From positions 124,001 through 188,000 of the forward strand of contig NZ_BMXK01000004.1 of the NCBI RefSeq assembly GCF_014651715.1: a stretch of DNA of 64,000 bases. Reading direction: 5' to 3'. The translations under genes and the position numbers were made by a program. The stretch's first letter is position 1; the number at the start of each line of letters is the position of its first letter. Positions 54,204 through 62,561 of the stretch are shown here, piece after piece. This DNA comes from Zhihengliuella salsuginis. Its GTDB lineage: Bacteria > Actinomycetota > Actinomycetes > Actinomycetales > Micrococcaceae. The notes under the pieces were generated by a model. It did not search any database, had not been told where the DNA came from, and was given only the letters and a program-made list of their open reading frames with translations.

Positions 54204-55016
54204 TCACGCCTGCGAGCGCATGAACTCCTCCGCCGCCGCCACCTGCTCGGCGCTCGGCAGGATCCCCGTGTAGAGCACGAACTGCTCCAGCGCCTGCAGC
54301 GTCATGACCTCGGCGCCCGTGATGACGCGCTTGCCGGCCTCCCGCGCGGCGGCGATCAGCGGCGTCTCGGCCGGCACGGCGATCACGTCGAACACCACCT
54401 CGGCCGCGGCGATCTGCCCCTGGGTGAAGGAAAGCTGCCCCGCCCCGTCGCCGCCGTCCATGCCCACCGGCGTGACGTTCACCAGCATCGCAGCGCCCGC
54501 CGGCACGTCGGCCGCGTACGCGAACCCGTACTGCTCGGCGAGCGCCGTCCCCCGCGCCTCGTTGCGTGCGACGACGGTGACGTCGCCGAACCCGGCGCTC
54601 TTCAGCGCCGCGACCGTCGCCTTGGCCATGCCGCCGGATCCGCGCACCGCCACGGCCAGGTCCGTGTCCAGGTCCTGGACCAGCTGGGCCACGGCCAGGA
54701 AATCGGTGTTGTAGGCGGTCAGCACGCCGTCGTCGTTCACGATCGTGTTGACGGACGCGATCGCCTCAGCCGACTCGGTCAGGTGGTCCACCAGCTCGAT
54801 CACCGCCTCCTTGTGCGGCATCGAGACGGCGCACCCGCGGATCCCGAGCCCGCGCACGCCGGCGATCGCGTCGCGGATGTCGGTGGGCCGGAACGACTTG
54901 TAGATCCAGTTCAGCCCCAACTGCTCGTAGAGGTGGTTGTGGAAGCGCGTCCCGTTGTTGCTGGGGCGCTCCGCCAGCGAGATGCAGAGGGTCATGTCCT
55001 TGTTGAGGATGGGCAT
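54204..55016 (-). CDS. Shikimate 5-dehydrogenase-like protein (AroE/YdiB family)
   Basis: 270 residues. The substrate domain has NWIYKSFRPTDIRDAIAGVR, GIRGCAVSMPHKEAVIELVD with the catalytic Lys in the S/T-M-P-H-K motif, SVNTIVNDDGVLTAYNTDFL with the catalytic Asp. The NAD(P)-binding domain has VRGSGGMAKATVAALKSAGF; the usual GxGGxG reads GSGGMA. VMTLQALEQFVLYTGI holds the conserved Gln. It is an isolated gene rather than in an aro cluster, so a role in quinate or another pathway is possible. TAGGCT lies six bases before the ATG, a leaderless start. Confidence 0.88.
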   Translation of the reverse strand: MPILNKDMTLCISLAERPSNNGTRFHNHLYEQLGLNWIYKSFRPTDIRDAIAGVRGLGIRGCAVSMPHKEAVIELVDHLTESAEAIASVNTIVNDDGVLTAYNTDFLAVAQLVQDLDTDLAVAVRGSGGMAKATVAALKSAGFGDVTVVARNEARGTALAEQYGFAYAADVPAGAAMLVNVTPVGMDGGDGAGQLSFTQGQIAAAEVVFDVIAVPAETPLIAAAREAGKRVITGAEVMTLQALEQFVLYTGILPSAEQVAAAEEFMRSQA

Positions 55017-55022
55017 GACCTC

Positions 55023-55028
55023 AGCCTA
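55023..55028 (-). promoter_or_regulatory. -10 element of leaderless AroE-like promoter
   Basis: TAGGCT, six bases, ATG at 55016. It overlaps the stop of the GH3 gene (55026), so the two genes abut but have separate promoters. Confidence 0.5.
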
Positions 55029-56717
55029 GCAACCGCTGCCGGACGCGTATTCGCCCACGTCGACGGGCAGTTTCCCGGGCGCCTCTCGCTCGCCCGTGAG
55101 CACCTCCACCAGCGCGGTGAAGGACTCGGCGTTGCGCCCGTAGAGCGCGATCAGCGCCTCGTTCGCCGCCGACCCGGCCAGCGGCCACGGCGCGTCCAGC
55201 GTCACCACCACGTCCCCGCTCGCCGGCGGGACGTCGGTGCCGAGCAGCGTCACCACGGGACCGGAGCCCACCGCGAGCCCGGCCTCCTGCGCGGCCGCGG
55301 TCAGGCGTGCGCGGTCGGTCGCGTTGCCGCCGATGATCCGGATGGACTCCCCCACCAGGTCCGCCCCGCACGTCCCGCTCACCTGGGTGACCGCGGCCCG
55401 CGCGGCCTCGAGTGCGACGTCGGTGCTCGGCTCGCTCTCCTGGCCCGCCGCGGCCTCCTCGGCCAGGCGCTGCTGCCACATCATCATGGCCACGACCCGG
55501 GTGGCGGCCTCGTCGAGCCGCTCGGCCGGGATGCTCCCCTGGTCCACGGCGGCGACGATCGCGGCGTGGGCGGCGCGCACGTCGGAGGGCATCAGGAGCA
55601 GGTCCGCCCCGGCGGCGAGCGCGTTGACGGCCGGGTTGCCGGCGGTCTGGTGGAGCGCGCCCATGTTGAGCGCGTCGGTCACGGCCACGCCGTCGAATCC
55701 GACGTCCTCGCGCAGCGCCTCGTAGGACGCCGCGGAGAGCGACGACGGCACGCCGGCCTCCAGCTCGGTCACGGCGATGTGCCCCACCATGACCATCGGC
55801 GCCCCCGGCTCCTCCGCGCTCCCGGCACCGGCGGCGAACGGGATCCAGTCCCGCCCGGCCAGTTCCTCCCGCGTCGCCGGCTGCACGGGCAGCCCCACGT
55901 GGGAGTCGGTGGTCACCGAGCCGTGCCCCGGGAAGTGCTTGAGCGAGGGCAGGACGCCGGCGGCCAGCGACCCGTCGACCGCCGCCAGGGCGTGCTCGGC
56001 CACGGCGCCCGGATCCGAGCTGTAGGAGCGTGCCCCGATGACCGGGTCCTGCGGGCCGAGCGTGACGTCCGCGTCGGGCGAGAAGTTCATGGTGAATCCG
56101 AGCTCGGCCAGATCCCCGGCCAGCGCCTGCTGCGCGCGCCCGGTCAGCTCCGGGTCGCCGGCCGCGCCGAACGCCATCGGGGTGGACCACTCGGTCAGCG
56201 GCGCCTGCAGCCGCGCAACGCGTCCGCCCTCCTGGTCGACGCTCACGATCGCCGGCCATCCGCGCTCCGCCTCCATGGTGGTGCGGAACCCGTCCACGAT
56301 CGACGCGAGCGCCTCGGTGTCGTCGGTCCCGTCGGCGGCCTGCGGGACGTTGTCCCCCATGATGATCACGCCACCAAGATCGAGCTCCGCGGCCGTCGCC
56401 TGCGCGGCCGCCGGGTCGGCGCCGGTGTAGTACTGCACGAGGATCTGCCCGGCCTTCTGCGCGGTGGTCATCTCGGCGACCGCGGCCGCGGCGTCGTCGA
56501 CCTCCGCCTCCAGCGGGCCCCAGCTGGTGGCCGGCGGCGGGGGCGGGGTGGTGGATTCGGCGGCCGGCGTCGTCGTGCTGGAACCCTCCCCGGAGGGGGA
56601 CGACGGCGGGGCGGCCAGCCCGCAGCCGGCCAGGGCGGCGCTGCACACCAGGGCGACGGCGGCCGCCCAGCGGGACGATGACGGATTCGGGCGCGTAGCG
56701 GTCGGGACGGTTTTCAC
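55026..56717 (-). CDS. nagZ: Glycoside hydrolase family 3 lipoprotein (beta-N-acetylhexosaminidase, NagZ-like)
   Basis: 563 residues. Lipoprotein signal: basic start, AAAVALVCSAALAGC with the lipobox LAGC, then a Ser/Thr/Pro-rich linker (about 35-65). The GH3 domain has VSVDQEGGRVARLQAPLTEW, GFTMNFSPDADVTLGPQDPV, SLKHFPGHGSVTTDSHVGLP (the His-Asp loop specific to NagZ-type enzymes) and DGVAVTDALNMGALH with the catalytic nucleophile Asp. The extra C-terminal domain (about 430-563) matches the longer extracellular forms. Likely removes GlcNAc in peptidoglycan turnover. GTG start with TAGCCT six bases upstream. Confidence 0.91.
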   Translation of the reverse strand: MKTVPTATRPNPSSSRWAAAVALVCSAALAGCGLAAPPSSPSGEGSSTTTPAAESTTPPPPPATSWGPLEAEVDDAAAAVAEMTTAQKAGQILVQYYTGADPAAAQATAAELDLGGVIIMGDNVPQAADGTDDTEALASIVDGFRTTMEAERGWPAIVSVDQEGGRVARLQAPLTEWSTPMAFGAAGDPELTGRAQQALAGDLAELGFTMNFSPDADVTLGPQDPVIGARSYSSDPGAVAEHALAAVDGSLAAGVLPSLKHFPGHGSVTTDSHVGLPVQPATREELAGRDWIPFAAGAGSAEEPGAPMVMVGHIAVTELEAGVPSSLSAASYEALREDVGFDGVAVTDALNMGALHQTAGNPAVNALAAGADLLLMPSDVRAAHAAIVAAVDQGSIPAERLDEAATRVVAMMMWQQRLAEEAAAGQESEPSTDVALEAARAAVTQVSGTCGADLVGESIRIIGGNATDRARLTAAAQEAGLAVGSGPVVTLLGTDVPPASGDVVVTLDAPWPLAGSAANEALIALYGRNAESFTALVEVLTGEREAPGKLPVDVGEYASGSGC

Positions 56718-56723
56718 GCTGAA

Positions 56724-56744
56724 AGGCTACCGCGCCCATACAAT
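56724..56744. promoter_or_regulatory. Back-to-back promoters of GH3 gene and ybdK-like gene
   Basis: Minus strand: TAGCCT (56724-56729), six bases before the GH3 GTG. Plus strand: TACAAT (56739-56744), about 39 bases before the ybdK-like ATG, which has AAGGAG. The two -10 boxes are only 9 bp apart, so each -35 overlaps the other. Confidence 0.5.
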
Positions 56745-56782
56745 GAAGGGTCGGCTCGTCAGCTACCCAAGGAGCACGCCGC

Positions 56783-57925
56783 ATGGAGATCGAGTTCGCC
56801 CCGTCGAAGCAGTCGACGCTCGGCGTCGAGTGGGAGGTGGCGCTCGTCGACCGCGAGACCGGCGACATGCGCTCCGTGGCGAACGAGGTCCTGGCCGGTG
56901 TGCACGCCCTGCACGGCGGGCTGACGGAGCACCAGGAACACCCGCACGTGAAGCAGGAGCTGCTGCTGAACACCGTGGAGCTGGTCACCGGGGTGTGCGG
57001 CACGGTGGCGGAGGCCGAGGCGGAGCTCGCCCACAACCTCAACGAGATCCGGCGCGTGACCGACCCCATGGGCGTGGACCTCTACTCGGCGGGCAGCCAC
57101 CCGTTCTCCCCGCCGAAGCTGCAGCCGGTCACGGACAAGGAGCGGTACGCCAAGATGATCGACCGCACCCAGTGGTGGGGTCAGCAGATGGCGATCTACG
57201 GGGTGCACGTGCACGTCGGGCTGGACCGGCGGGAGAAGGCGCTGCCGATCGTCGACGGTCTGGTGAACTACCAGCCGCACTTCCAGGCGCTGTCCGCGTC
57301 CAGCCCGTTCTGGGGCGGCGAGGACACCGGGTACGCCTCGCAGCGCGCGCTGATGTTCCAGCAGCTGCCGACGGCCGGGCTGCCGTACCACTTCGGCGCG
57401 TGGGAGTCCTACGAGCACTACGTGGGCGACATGCTGCACACCGGCGTCATCGACGACATCTCCGAGATCCGCTGGGACGTGCGGCCCGTGCCGAAGTTCG
57501 GGACCGTGGAGATGCGGATCTGCGACGGCATGAGCTCGCTGCAGGACATCTCCGCGATCGCCGCGCTGACGCAGTGCCTGGTGCACGAGATGTCGACCGG
57601 CCTGGACAACGGGTGGGCCATCCCGGTCATGCCGCCGTGGCACCGGGTGGAGAACAAGTGGCGCGCGGCCCGCTACGGCCTGGATTCGATCATCATCCTC
57701 GACAAGGAGGGCAACGAGGCCCTGGTGACGGACGAGATGTACAAGATCCTGAACCGGCTGGAGCCGGTCGCGCGCGAGCTCGGCTGTTCGGACGAGCTGG
57801 CCGACATCGAGCGCATCCTGCACGGAGGGGCCGGCTACCAGTGGCAGCGGCAGGTCGCGGCGGCGCACGACGGAGATCTGCGCGCTGTCGTGAACGACAA
57901 CGTGGCGCGCATGCGCGTGGCCTGA
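56783..57925 (+). CDS. ybdK: Carboxylate-amine ligase, GCS2 family (YbdK-like)
   Basis: 380 residues, ATP-grasp-like glutamate-cysteine-ligase type 2 fold. FAPSKQSTLGVEWEVALVDR is the start with the E-x-E metal/ATP residues; HPHVKQELLLNTVELVTGVC and SAGSHPFSPPKLQPV follow. MAIYGVHVHVGLDRREKALP holds the G-x-H-x-H-x-G block, and KFGTVEMRICDGMSSLQDIS is near the active site. YbdK proteins have weak gamma-glutamylcysteine ligase activity in vitro; the true substrate here is not known. Divergent from the GH3 gene with closely spaced promoters. Confidence 0.93.
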   Translation: MEIEFAPSKQSTLGVEWEVALVDRETGDMRSVANEVLAGVHALHGGLTEHQEHPHVKQELLLNTVELVTGVCGTVAEAEAELAHNLNEIRRVTDPMGVDLYSAGSHPFSPPKLQPVTDKERYAKMIDRTQWWGQQMAIYGVHVHVGLDRREKALPIVDGLVNYQPHFQALSASSPFWGGEDTGYASQRALMFQQLPTAGLPYHFGAWESYEHYVGDMLHTGVIDDISEIRWDVRPVPKFGTVEMRICDGMSSLQDISAIAALTQCLVHEMSTGLDNGWAIPVMPPWHRVENKWRAARYGLDSIIILDKEGNEALVTDEMYKILNRLEPVARELGCSDELADIERILHGGAGYQWQRQVAAAHDGDLRAVVNDNVARMRVA

Positions 57926-58089
57926 GTCCGGCGCGGACCCGGCGCGCGGGATCGGGCGCGTGTGCGGGGCTCGCGGGATGGAGCACGGGTCGCCGTCGTT
58001 TTGCGCGATGAAAAGCCGCGCGCATCCCCCAAAACGTTCCTGACCCTGGTGGCGCAGGGCGGTCCTGGCCGGTCTGGGGCGTCGAGGCC

Positions 58090-59160
58090 TCAGGCGGTCA
58101 GCGAGATCTGCGTGACCGGCTGGCCCGGGTCCGTGGCGAAGCCGAGCCCCGTGGGCGCCACGCCCGCGGAGACGACCTGCGAGGCCAGCGCCGCGATCAT
58201 CGCCCCGTTGTCCGTGCACAGGCTCGGCTTCGGCACGCGCAGGGTGATCCCGGCGGATGCGCAGCGGGCCGCGAGAAGTTCGCGCAGCCGCGAGTTCGCC
58301 GCGACACCCCCGCCCAGCAGCAGGCTCGTCAGGCCGTGCTCCGTGCACGCCATGACCGCCTTCTTGGTCACCACGTCCACCACGGCCTCCTGGAACGACG
58401 CCGCGATGTCCGCGACCGGCACCTCGAGCCCCTTGGCCTGGTACTGCTCCACGCTGCGCGCCACCGCGGTCTTCAGCCCGGAGAACGAGAAGTCATAGCG
58501 GTGCTTACCCGGGGCATCCGCCGTGCCGACGAACTTGGGCATCGTCAGCCCGCGCGGGAAGCGGATCGCCTTGGGGTTGCCCTCCTTCGCGATCCGGTCG
58601 ACGGCGGGCCCGCCCGGGTAGCCGAGTCCGAGCAGGCGGGCGACCTTGTCGTAGGCCTCCCCCGCCGCGTCGTCGATCGTCTGCCCCAGCAGCTCGACGT
58701 CGCTGGTCAGCTCGTTCACCTTGAGGATCTCCGTGTGCCCGCCCGAGACCAGCAGCGCCCCGAGGTTCTCCGGCAGCTCGCCGCCGTCGAGCACGCCCAC
58801 GCCGACGTGGGCGACCAAGTGGTTGATCGCGTAGAGCGGCTTGCCGGTGGCGGCGGCCAGCGCCTTCGCGGCGGCGACGCCCACCATGAGCGCGCCGGAG
58901 AGTCCGGGCCCGCTGGTCACGGCGAGCGCGTCGACGTCGTCGAGGCTGACGCCGGCGGTGTCGAGGGCCTGCTGCAGCGTGGGGATCATGGTCTCCAGGT
59001 GCGCGCGCGCGGCGATCTCCGGGATGACGCCGCCGAAGCGGACGTGCTGCTCCATCGACGTGCTGACGGTGTTGGCGAGCAGCTCGGTCCCGCGGACGAT
59101 GCCGACGCCGGTCTCGTCGCAGGAGGATTCGATGCCGAGGATCAGGGGCGCAGCAGACAT
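58090..59160 (-). CDS. tsaD: tRNA N6-adenosine threonylcarbamoyltransferase (TsaD)
   Basis: Transfers the threonylcarbamoyl group to A37 of ANN-decoding tRNAs, with TsaB and TsaE. 356 residues. [16 protein letters not shown] is the ASKHA start; [20 protein letters not shown] carries the metal-binding His region; [16 protein letters not shown] has H-x-x-x-[21 protein letters not shown] is conserved, as is [31 protein letters not shown] holds the last metal Asp. It has its own leaderless promoter (TAGACT, seven bases before the ATG). In relatives it usually follows tsaB-rimI directly; here 3.4 kb intervene. Confidence 0.97.
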   Translation of the reverse strand: MSAAPLILGIESSCDETGVGIVRGTELLANTVSTSMEQHVRFGGVIPEIAARAHLETMIPTLQQALDTAGVSLDDVDALAVTSGPGLSGALMVGVAAAKALAAATGKPLYAINHLVAHVGVGVLDGGELPENLGALLVSGGHTEILKVNELTSDVELLGQTIDDAAGEAYDKVARLLGLGYPGGPAVDRIAKEGNPKAIRFPRGLTMPKFVGTADAPGKHRYDFSFSGLKTAVARSVEQYQAKGLEVPVADIAASFQEAVVDVVTKKAVMACTEHGLTSLLLGGGVAANSRLRELLAARCASAGITLRVPKPSLCTDNGAMIAALASQVVSAGVAPTGLGFATDPGQPVTQISLTA

Positions 59161-59167
59161 GGGCTCC

Positions 59168-59173
59168 AGTCTA
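59168..59173 (-). promoter_or_regulatory. -10 element of leaderless tsaD promoter
   Basis: TAGACT, GGAGCCC, ATG. The same geometry as tsaB (TAGAAT, GGAGACC, ATG), so tsaD does not depend on read-through from the secretion genes upstream. Confidence 0.5.
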
Positions 59174-59190
59174 GTCTCCGTGCGCAGGCC

Positions 59191-59685
59191 TCAGCGCGGG
59201 ATCGCGGACGCCGATCCGCACGAGACCAGCAGAGCCGTCGTCACGTTGTACGTGTGCTGCACGCCCGTCTCCCAACCGCCGGGGCCGACGGCGAAGAGGC
59301 GGAAATGCCCCGTTCCGGCCGAGAGCAGGCTCACCGGGACCTGCACCCCGGTGGCCGTGGCAGCCAGTGTTCCGGTCCTGGTCGGCGGGGATCCGATGCC
59401 GAGCAGCCCCGGGTCGTAGAACTCCCACCGGTACTGCTGCCGGGTCAGCCCGCCGGCGGGGTTCGCCCAGCTGAAGTCGAGCCGGGAGGCCAGCACCGGC
59501 TTGTTGCAGCTCAGGTTCTGCACGGGCAGCACCTCCCCGGCGGCCAGGGATCCGCGCCCCACCTCGGGGTCGGCCCACGCCGCCCGGGTGCTCTGCGCCT
59601 GCTCCTGAACGGCCAGGGCCCCGGCGGCGAGGCCGGCGGCCGCGAGGCCCACCAGCAGCCGCATCGTCCACGTCCTACGCGTCAT
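59191..59685 (-). CDS. Short SipW-type exported protein
   Basis: 164 residues. The N-terminus TRRTWTMRLLVGLAAAGLAA is a signal peptide, followed by the TasA/CalY-like export motif STRAAWADPEVG (T-x-A-x-W-x-D-x-E). The mature part looks like one beta-sandwich, with YRWEFYDPGLLGIGSPPTRT and PVSLLSAGTGHFRLFAVGPG. Two cysteines (about 59 and 155) may form a disulfide. It overlaps the signal-peptidase gene by 11 bp and is the last member of the cassette. Probable substrate of that peptidase; function unknown. Confidence 0.7.
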   Translation of the reverse strand: MTRRTWTMRLLVGLAAAGLAAGALAVQEQAQSTRAAWADPEVGRGSLAAGEVLPVQNLSCNKPVLASRLDFSWANPAGGLTRQQYRWEFYDPGLLGIGSPPTRTGTLAATATGVQVPVSLLSAGTGHFRLFAVGPGGWETGVQHTYNVTTALLVSCGSASAIPR

Positions 59686-61057
59686 CGCGGCCTCCCCGCG
59701 TGCCGCGCTTCCGCCGGCGGGCGGCGAGCAGCAGCGTTCCCAGCACGACGGCGGCGCCTCCCGCCCAGGCCAGGGTCACCGTGGCGCCGGTGTCGGGCAG
59801 GTCGCCCGGGCCGGGCGGTGCCGTCGGCGAGGGCCGCGCCGGCTCGCTGGGCGCCGGTTCGGGCACCGGTGCCGGCGCGGGGCCCCCGGTCGGGGTGGGT
59901 TTCGGGGTCGGGGTCGGCGTGGGTTCCACCCCGACGTCCTCGCCGAAGCCCGAGGCGACGACGCGCAGCACGGCGCTGGCACCCTGGGCCTGCTGCACCT
60001 GCGCCCCGTCGCCGCCGGCGATCGCCACGTCGAAGAGCATCCAGCGCGCCTCGTCCGCTGGCATCCCGGCGAAGAGCTCCGCGGTGTCGCCGGACGCGAC
60101 CACCCCGAGGTCCAGCGATCCCAGGTCGCGGCCCGTGCACCGCGGAGCGCCGGGCCGGCCGCCGCCGTCGTCGTACCCGACCCATTCGGCGCTGCAGAGG
60201 CGCGCCGTGACGTCCAACGCCAGGCGCGGGTCGCCCAGGACCGCGAGCCGCGCGGAGACGAGGCCCGTCTCGGCGGTGTCGGCCCAGACCCCGACCTGCC
60301 AGGGGACCGAGACGCCCGGGCGCAGGTTCCCCATGGCCCCGGCGTCGCCGCGCGCGGCCACCCGGAGCACGTCGCCGGCGGTGGTCGACTCGGCCGGCGC
60401 GGCCTCGGCCGGCGCGGGCGCGGCGACCTGGGCGCCCAGGCCCGCGACGACGGCCAGCGCCACCGTGCTGCGGTGCCGCCCGCTCGCCCGCGGGGCGTCG
60501 GGCTCCACGTCGTCCCCCGCCGCGCGCCCGCGCGGCCAGAACGCCCACGTGACCAGTGCGGAGGCGCCCAGGGTCAGCCCGCCGAGCACGTAGGGGCTGC
60601 CGAACCACACCACGATGTTGGCCGCGTGCGGGACGTGGAAGAAGACGCGCCGGACCTCATCGACGGTGTAGGGATAGGGGTCATCGTCCCGGTTGGCGTC
60701 GCCGCGCATCGTGAGGACCCGTGTGGCCGAGCCCGGTTCGGGGTCCGCGATGGACGTGACCCGGTGCGTGACCGGCATCTGGCCGGGCCGGTCCACGGTG
60801 ACGATCTCCCCGACCCGCACGTCGGCGGCCGGGACGGCGCGCGCGACGGCGACCGACCCCGTCGGGATCGTCGGCTCCATGGACCCGGTCTTGAACATCA
60901 GCAGGCTGACGTCGAAGACGAAGGCGCTGACGGCGAGCACGATGCACAGGGCGCCGCCGGCCGCGGCGATGTTCAGGAGCGCTCCGCCGAGGAGGCTCGC
61001 GGCCGTTCGCCTCCGCGGCCGCTCGGCGGCTCGTCGCGCTGCAGCGTCTCGCGTCAT
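59675..61057 (-). CDS. SipW/ER-type signal peptidase I fused to an LPDTG cell-wall-sorted domain
   Basis: 460 residues in one frame. Residues 1-22 are basic; TM1 spans about 24-50. The catalytic domain has the serine in TGSMEPTIPTGSVAVAR (Ser59), His98 in MPVTHRVTSIADP (Lys in ordinary bacterial enzymes, His in SipW/ER types) and Asp120 in MRGDANRDDD. TM2 lies at 148-174. A second signal-like segment at 197-222 (STVALAVVAGLGAQV, AxA sites) leads to an extracellular domain. A Pro/Thr linker follows, then LPDTG (420-424), TM and RRRKRG tail: a sortase signal. GTG/ATG choice: ATG 61057 with GGAGG upstream. Confidence 0.85.
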   Translation of the reverse strand: MTRDAAARRAAERPRRRTAASLLGGALLNIAAAGGALCIVLAVSAFVFDVSLLMFKTGSMEPTIPTGSVAVARAVPAADVRVGEIVTVDRPGQMPVTHRVTSIADPEPGSATRVLTMRGDANRDDDPYPYTVDEVRRVFFHVPHAANIVVWFGSPYVLGGLTLGASALVTWAFWPRGRAAGDDVEPDAPRASGRHRSTVALAVVAGLGAQVAAPAPAEAAPAESTTAGDVLRVAARGDAGAMGNLRPGVSVPWQVGVWADTAETGLVSARLAVLGDPRLALDVTARLCSAEWVGYDDGGGRPGAPRCTGRDLGSLDLGVVASGDTAELFAGMPADEARWMLFDVAIAGGDGAQVQQAQGASAVLRVVASGFGEDVGVEPTPTPTPKPTPTGGPAPAPVPEPAPSEPARPSPTAPPGPGDLPDTGATVTLAWAGGAAVVLGTLLLAARRRKRGTRGGRDDA

Positions 61058-61095
61058 CGCCCCCTCCCCTCCTCGTCGGTCCTCCCGGTCCGCGG

Positions 61096-61698
61096 TCAGT
61101 TGGACGTTCCCGTCACCTGCCACGTGATGGTCCCGCTCTGCCCCTGGGCGTTGTTCGGTGTGCTCGTGGCGAGCCGGACCTCGAAGCAGAAGCGGCGCAC
61201 GTTGCCGGCGGCCGCGGCCACCGTGCCCGCGGCCGGGGAGAAGACGCTCGACGCCGCAACCGGGGTGCCGCTGTAGGCGGCGGAGGCGCACGTGGTGGCC
61301 GTGTCGACCACGGCCACGCGGTACGTCAGGTTGTTCGTGATGGCGCTCGCCCCGCCCGGTGTCGACGAGCTCAGCGCGACGTTTCCGCCGACCGTGCTGG
61401 CCGCCGTCGTGCGCACGTCCAGCCGGCCGTGCACGATGGACCCCGGGGACATCGCGCCCGCACCCGTGCTGAAGGTCAGCTGCGCCGCCGTGGCCGTCGT
61501 CGGGTGCTCGGCGAACCCGCTGCCGGAGTCGCCCACGAGCCCGAACACGCTGGCGGTGAAGCCCGAGGTCGCGTACTCGGAGTCCGTCCAGGCGGCGAGC
61601 GTGATCGTCGCCCCGACCCCGAGGACGAGCGCACCGGCCAGCACCGCCCGGACCCTGAGCAGTGCCGGGCGGGAGCGCCGGGCCGTGTGGCGCCCCAC
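61096..61698 (-). CDS. SipW-dependent exported protein 2 (TasA/CalY-like)
   Basis: 200 residues. Basic start, hydrophobic segment AGALVLGVGATITLAAWTDS ending in the SipW-type motif LAAWTDSEYA. The mature protein is Thr/Ser/Ala-rich and beta-predicted. Cysteines in TTCASAAYSG and RRFCFEVRLATS match in position and context those of the neighbouring paralogue (CFEV motif). Such proteins form biofilm fibres or surface layers in Bacillus (TasA); here that is only an analogy. GTG start 4 bp after the end of the paralogue and 38 bp before the peptidase gene. Confidence 0.78.
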   Translation of the reverse strand: MGRHTARRSRPALLRVRAVLAGALVLGVGATITLAAWTDSEYATSGFTASVFGLVGDSGSGFAEHPTTATAAQLTFSTGAGAMSPGSIVHGRLDVRTTAASTVGGNVALSSSTPGGASAITNNLTYRVAVVDTATTCASAAYSGTPVAASSVFSPAAGTVAAAAGNVRRFCFEVRLATSTPNNAQGQSGTITWQVTGTSN

Positions 61699-61702
61699 GG
61701 GC

Positions 61703-62308
61703 CTACTCGCTCTCTGCTGTGAACTGCCAGACGGCGGAGGTCTCGCCGCCCTGTTCGAACTCGCCCTCCGCGCCGGCGGTGACCTCGAAGCAGAGCGGGA
61801 CGGCAGTGCCGGCCGTGCCGGCCCCGTTGGAGACCAGGTCGAGGGCGGTGGCGCCGGTCTGGTCGTTCAGGGTCGCGCCGGTCGCGACGACGGGGCCGGT
61901 GGCCGTGCCGGCCTCGCAGTCGCCGCCGGTGACTTCGGTGATCGTGTAGCTCACCGCGTCGGCGTTGGTGCCGGTCACGTCCGTCGCCACGGCCCCGGCC
62001 GGGGTGACGGTTCCGTCGGTGGTCGACGCCGCATCGAGCCGCAGCCAGTGGGCCGCGTAGGCGGTGTCGCCCGGCGTCAGGTTGTCGACGAGGCCCGAGA
62101 ACGACAGCTGCAGGGCGCCGCCCGCGGTGTCGTGCTCGGCGTAGGCGACGCCGTCGTCGCTGCCCTCGAGATTGAAGGAGCCGGCTGTGAAGAGCCCCTC
62201 CGCGAATTCGGAATCCGTCCACGCGGCGAGCGTCACCGCCGCGCCGACGCCGAGAACCAGCCCTCCGGCCAGCAGCGCCCGTCCCTTTGTGTTCTTCTTC
62301 TGGCTCAC
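61703..62308 (-). CDS. SipW-dependent exported protein 1 (TasA/CalY-like)
   Basis: 201 residues. A Lys-rich start (SQKKNTKGRALL) and hydrophobic segment LVLGVGAAVTLAAWTDSEFA with the SipW-type motif. The mature protein is very acidic and Thr/Gly-rich (FNLEGSDDGVAYAEHDTAGG, VATGATLNDQTGATALDLVS). Cysteines in GGDCEAG and VPLCFEVTA parallel the second copy. The frame is open to 62443, but the GTG at 62308 has AGGGGG upstream. First gene of the cassette; transcription probably starts in the AT-richer stretch 62400-62445. Confidence 0.78.
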   Translation of the reverse strand: MSQKKNTKGRALLAGGLVLGVGAAVTLAAWTDSEFAEGLFTAGSFNLEGSDDGVAYAEHDTAGGALQLSFSGLVDNLTPGDTAYAAHWLRLDAASTTDGTVTPAGAVATDVTGTNADAVSYTITEVTGGDCEAGTATGPVVATGATLNDQTGATALDLVSNGAGTAGTAVPLCFEVTAGAEGEFEQGGETSAVWQFTAESE

Positions 62309-62561
62309 GCCACACCCCCTGGGTTCGATGTGCCGGGGCCGCTGGTCGGCCCCGGTTCCCTGCGGGCGCCGGGGACTGCGGTCCCTGCTCCGGAGTGTAT
62401 TGACGCATCGGGCTTTAAACACCCCTTTTCGCGTAATTAACACGCGTGGTCACATACGGGAACGTCGCGCGCCACAGGAGCGGTCCCTCCGCGCCACGCG
62501 GGCGGGGCCTCTCGGCCCGGGGTGGCGGACGACGGCGTGCGCCGCCGGGCGCGCGGCCGGG
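62309..62561. other. Intergenic region between rimI and the SipW cassette
   Basis: 253 bp. It includes an unusually AT-rich patch (about 62405-62445) with an imperfect repeat CGCGT/ACGCG around AATTAAC at 62432-62448. On the minus strand TACACT (near 62395-62400) is a possible -10 for the cassette. No gene seen. Confidence 0.45.
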
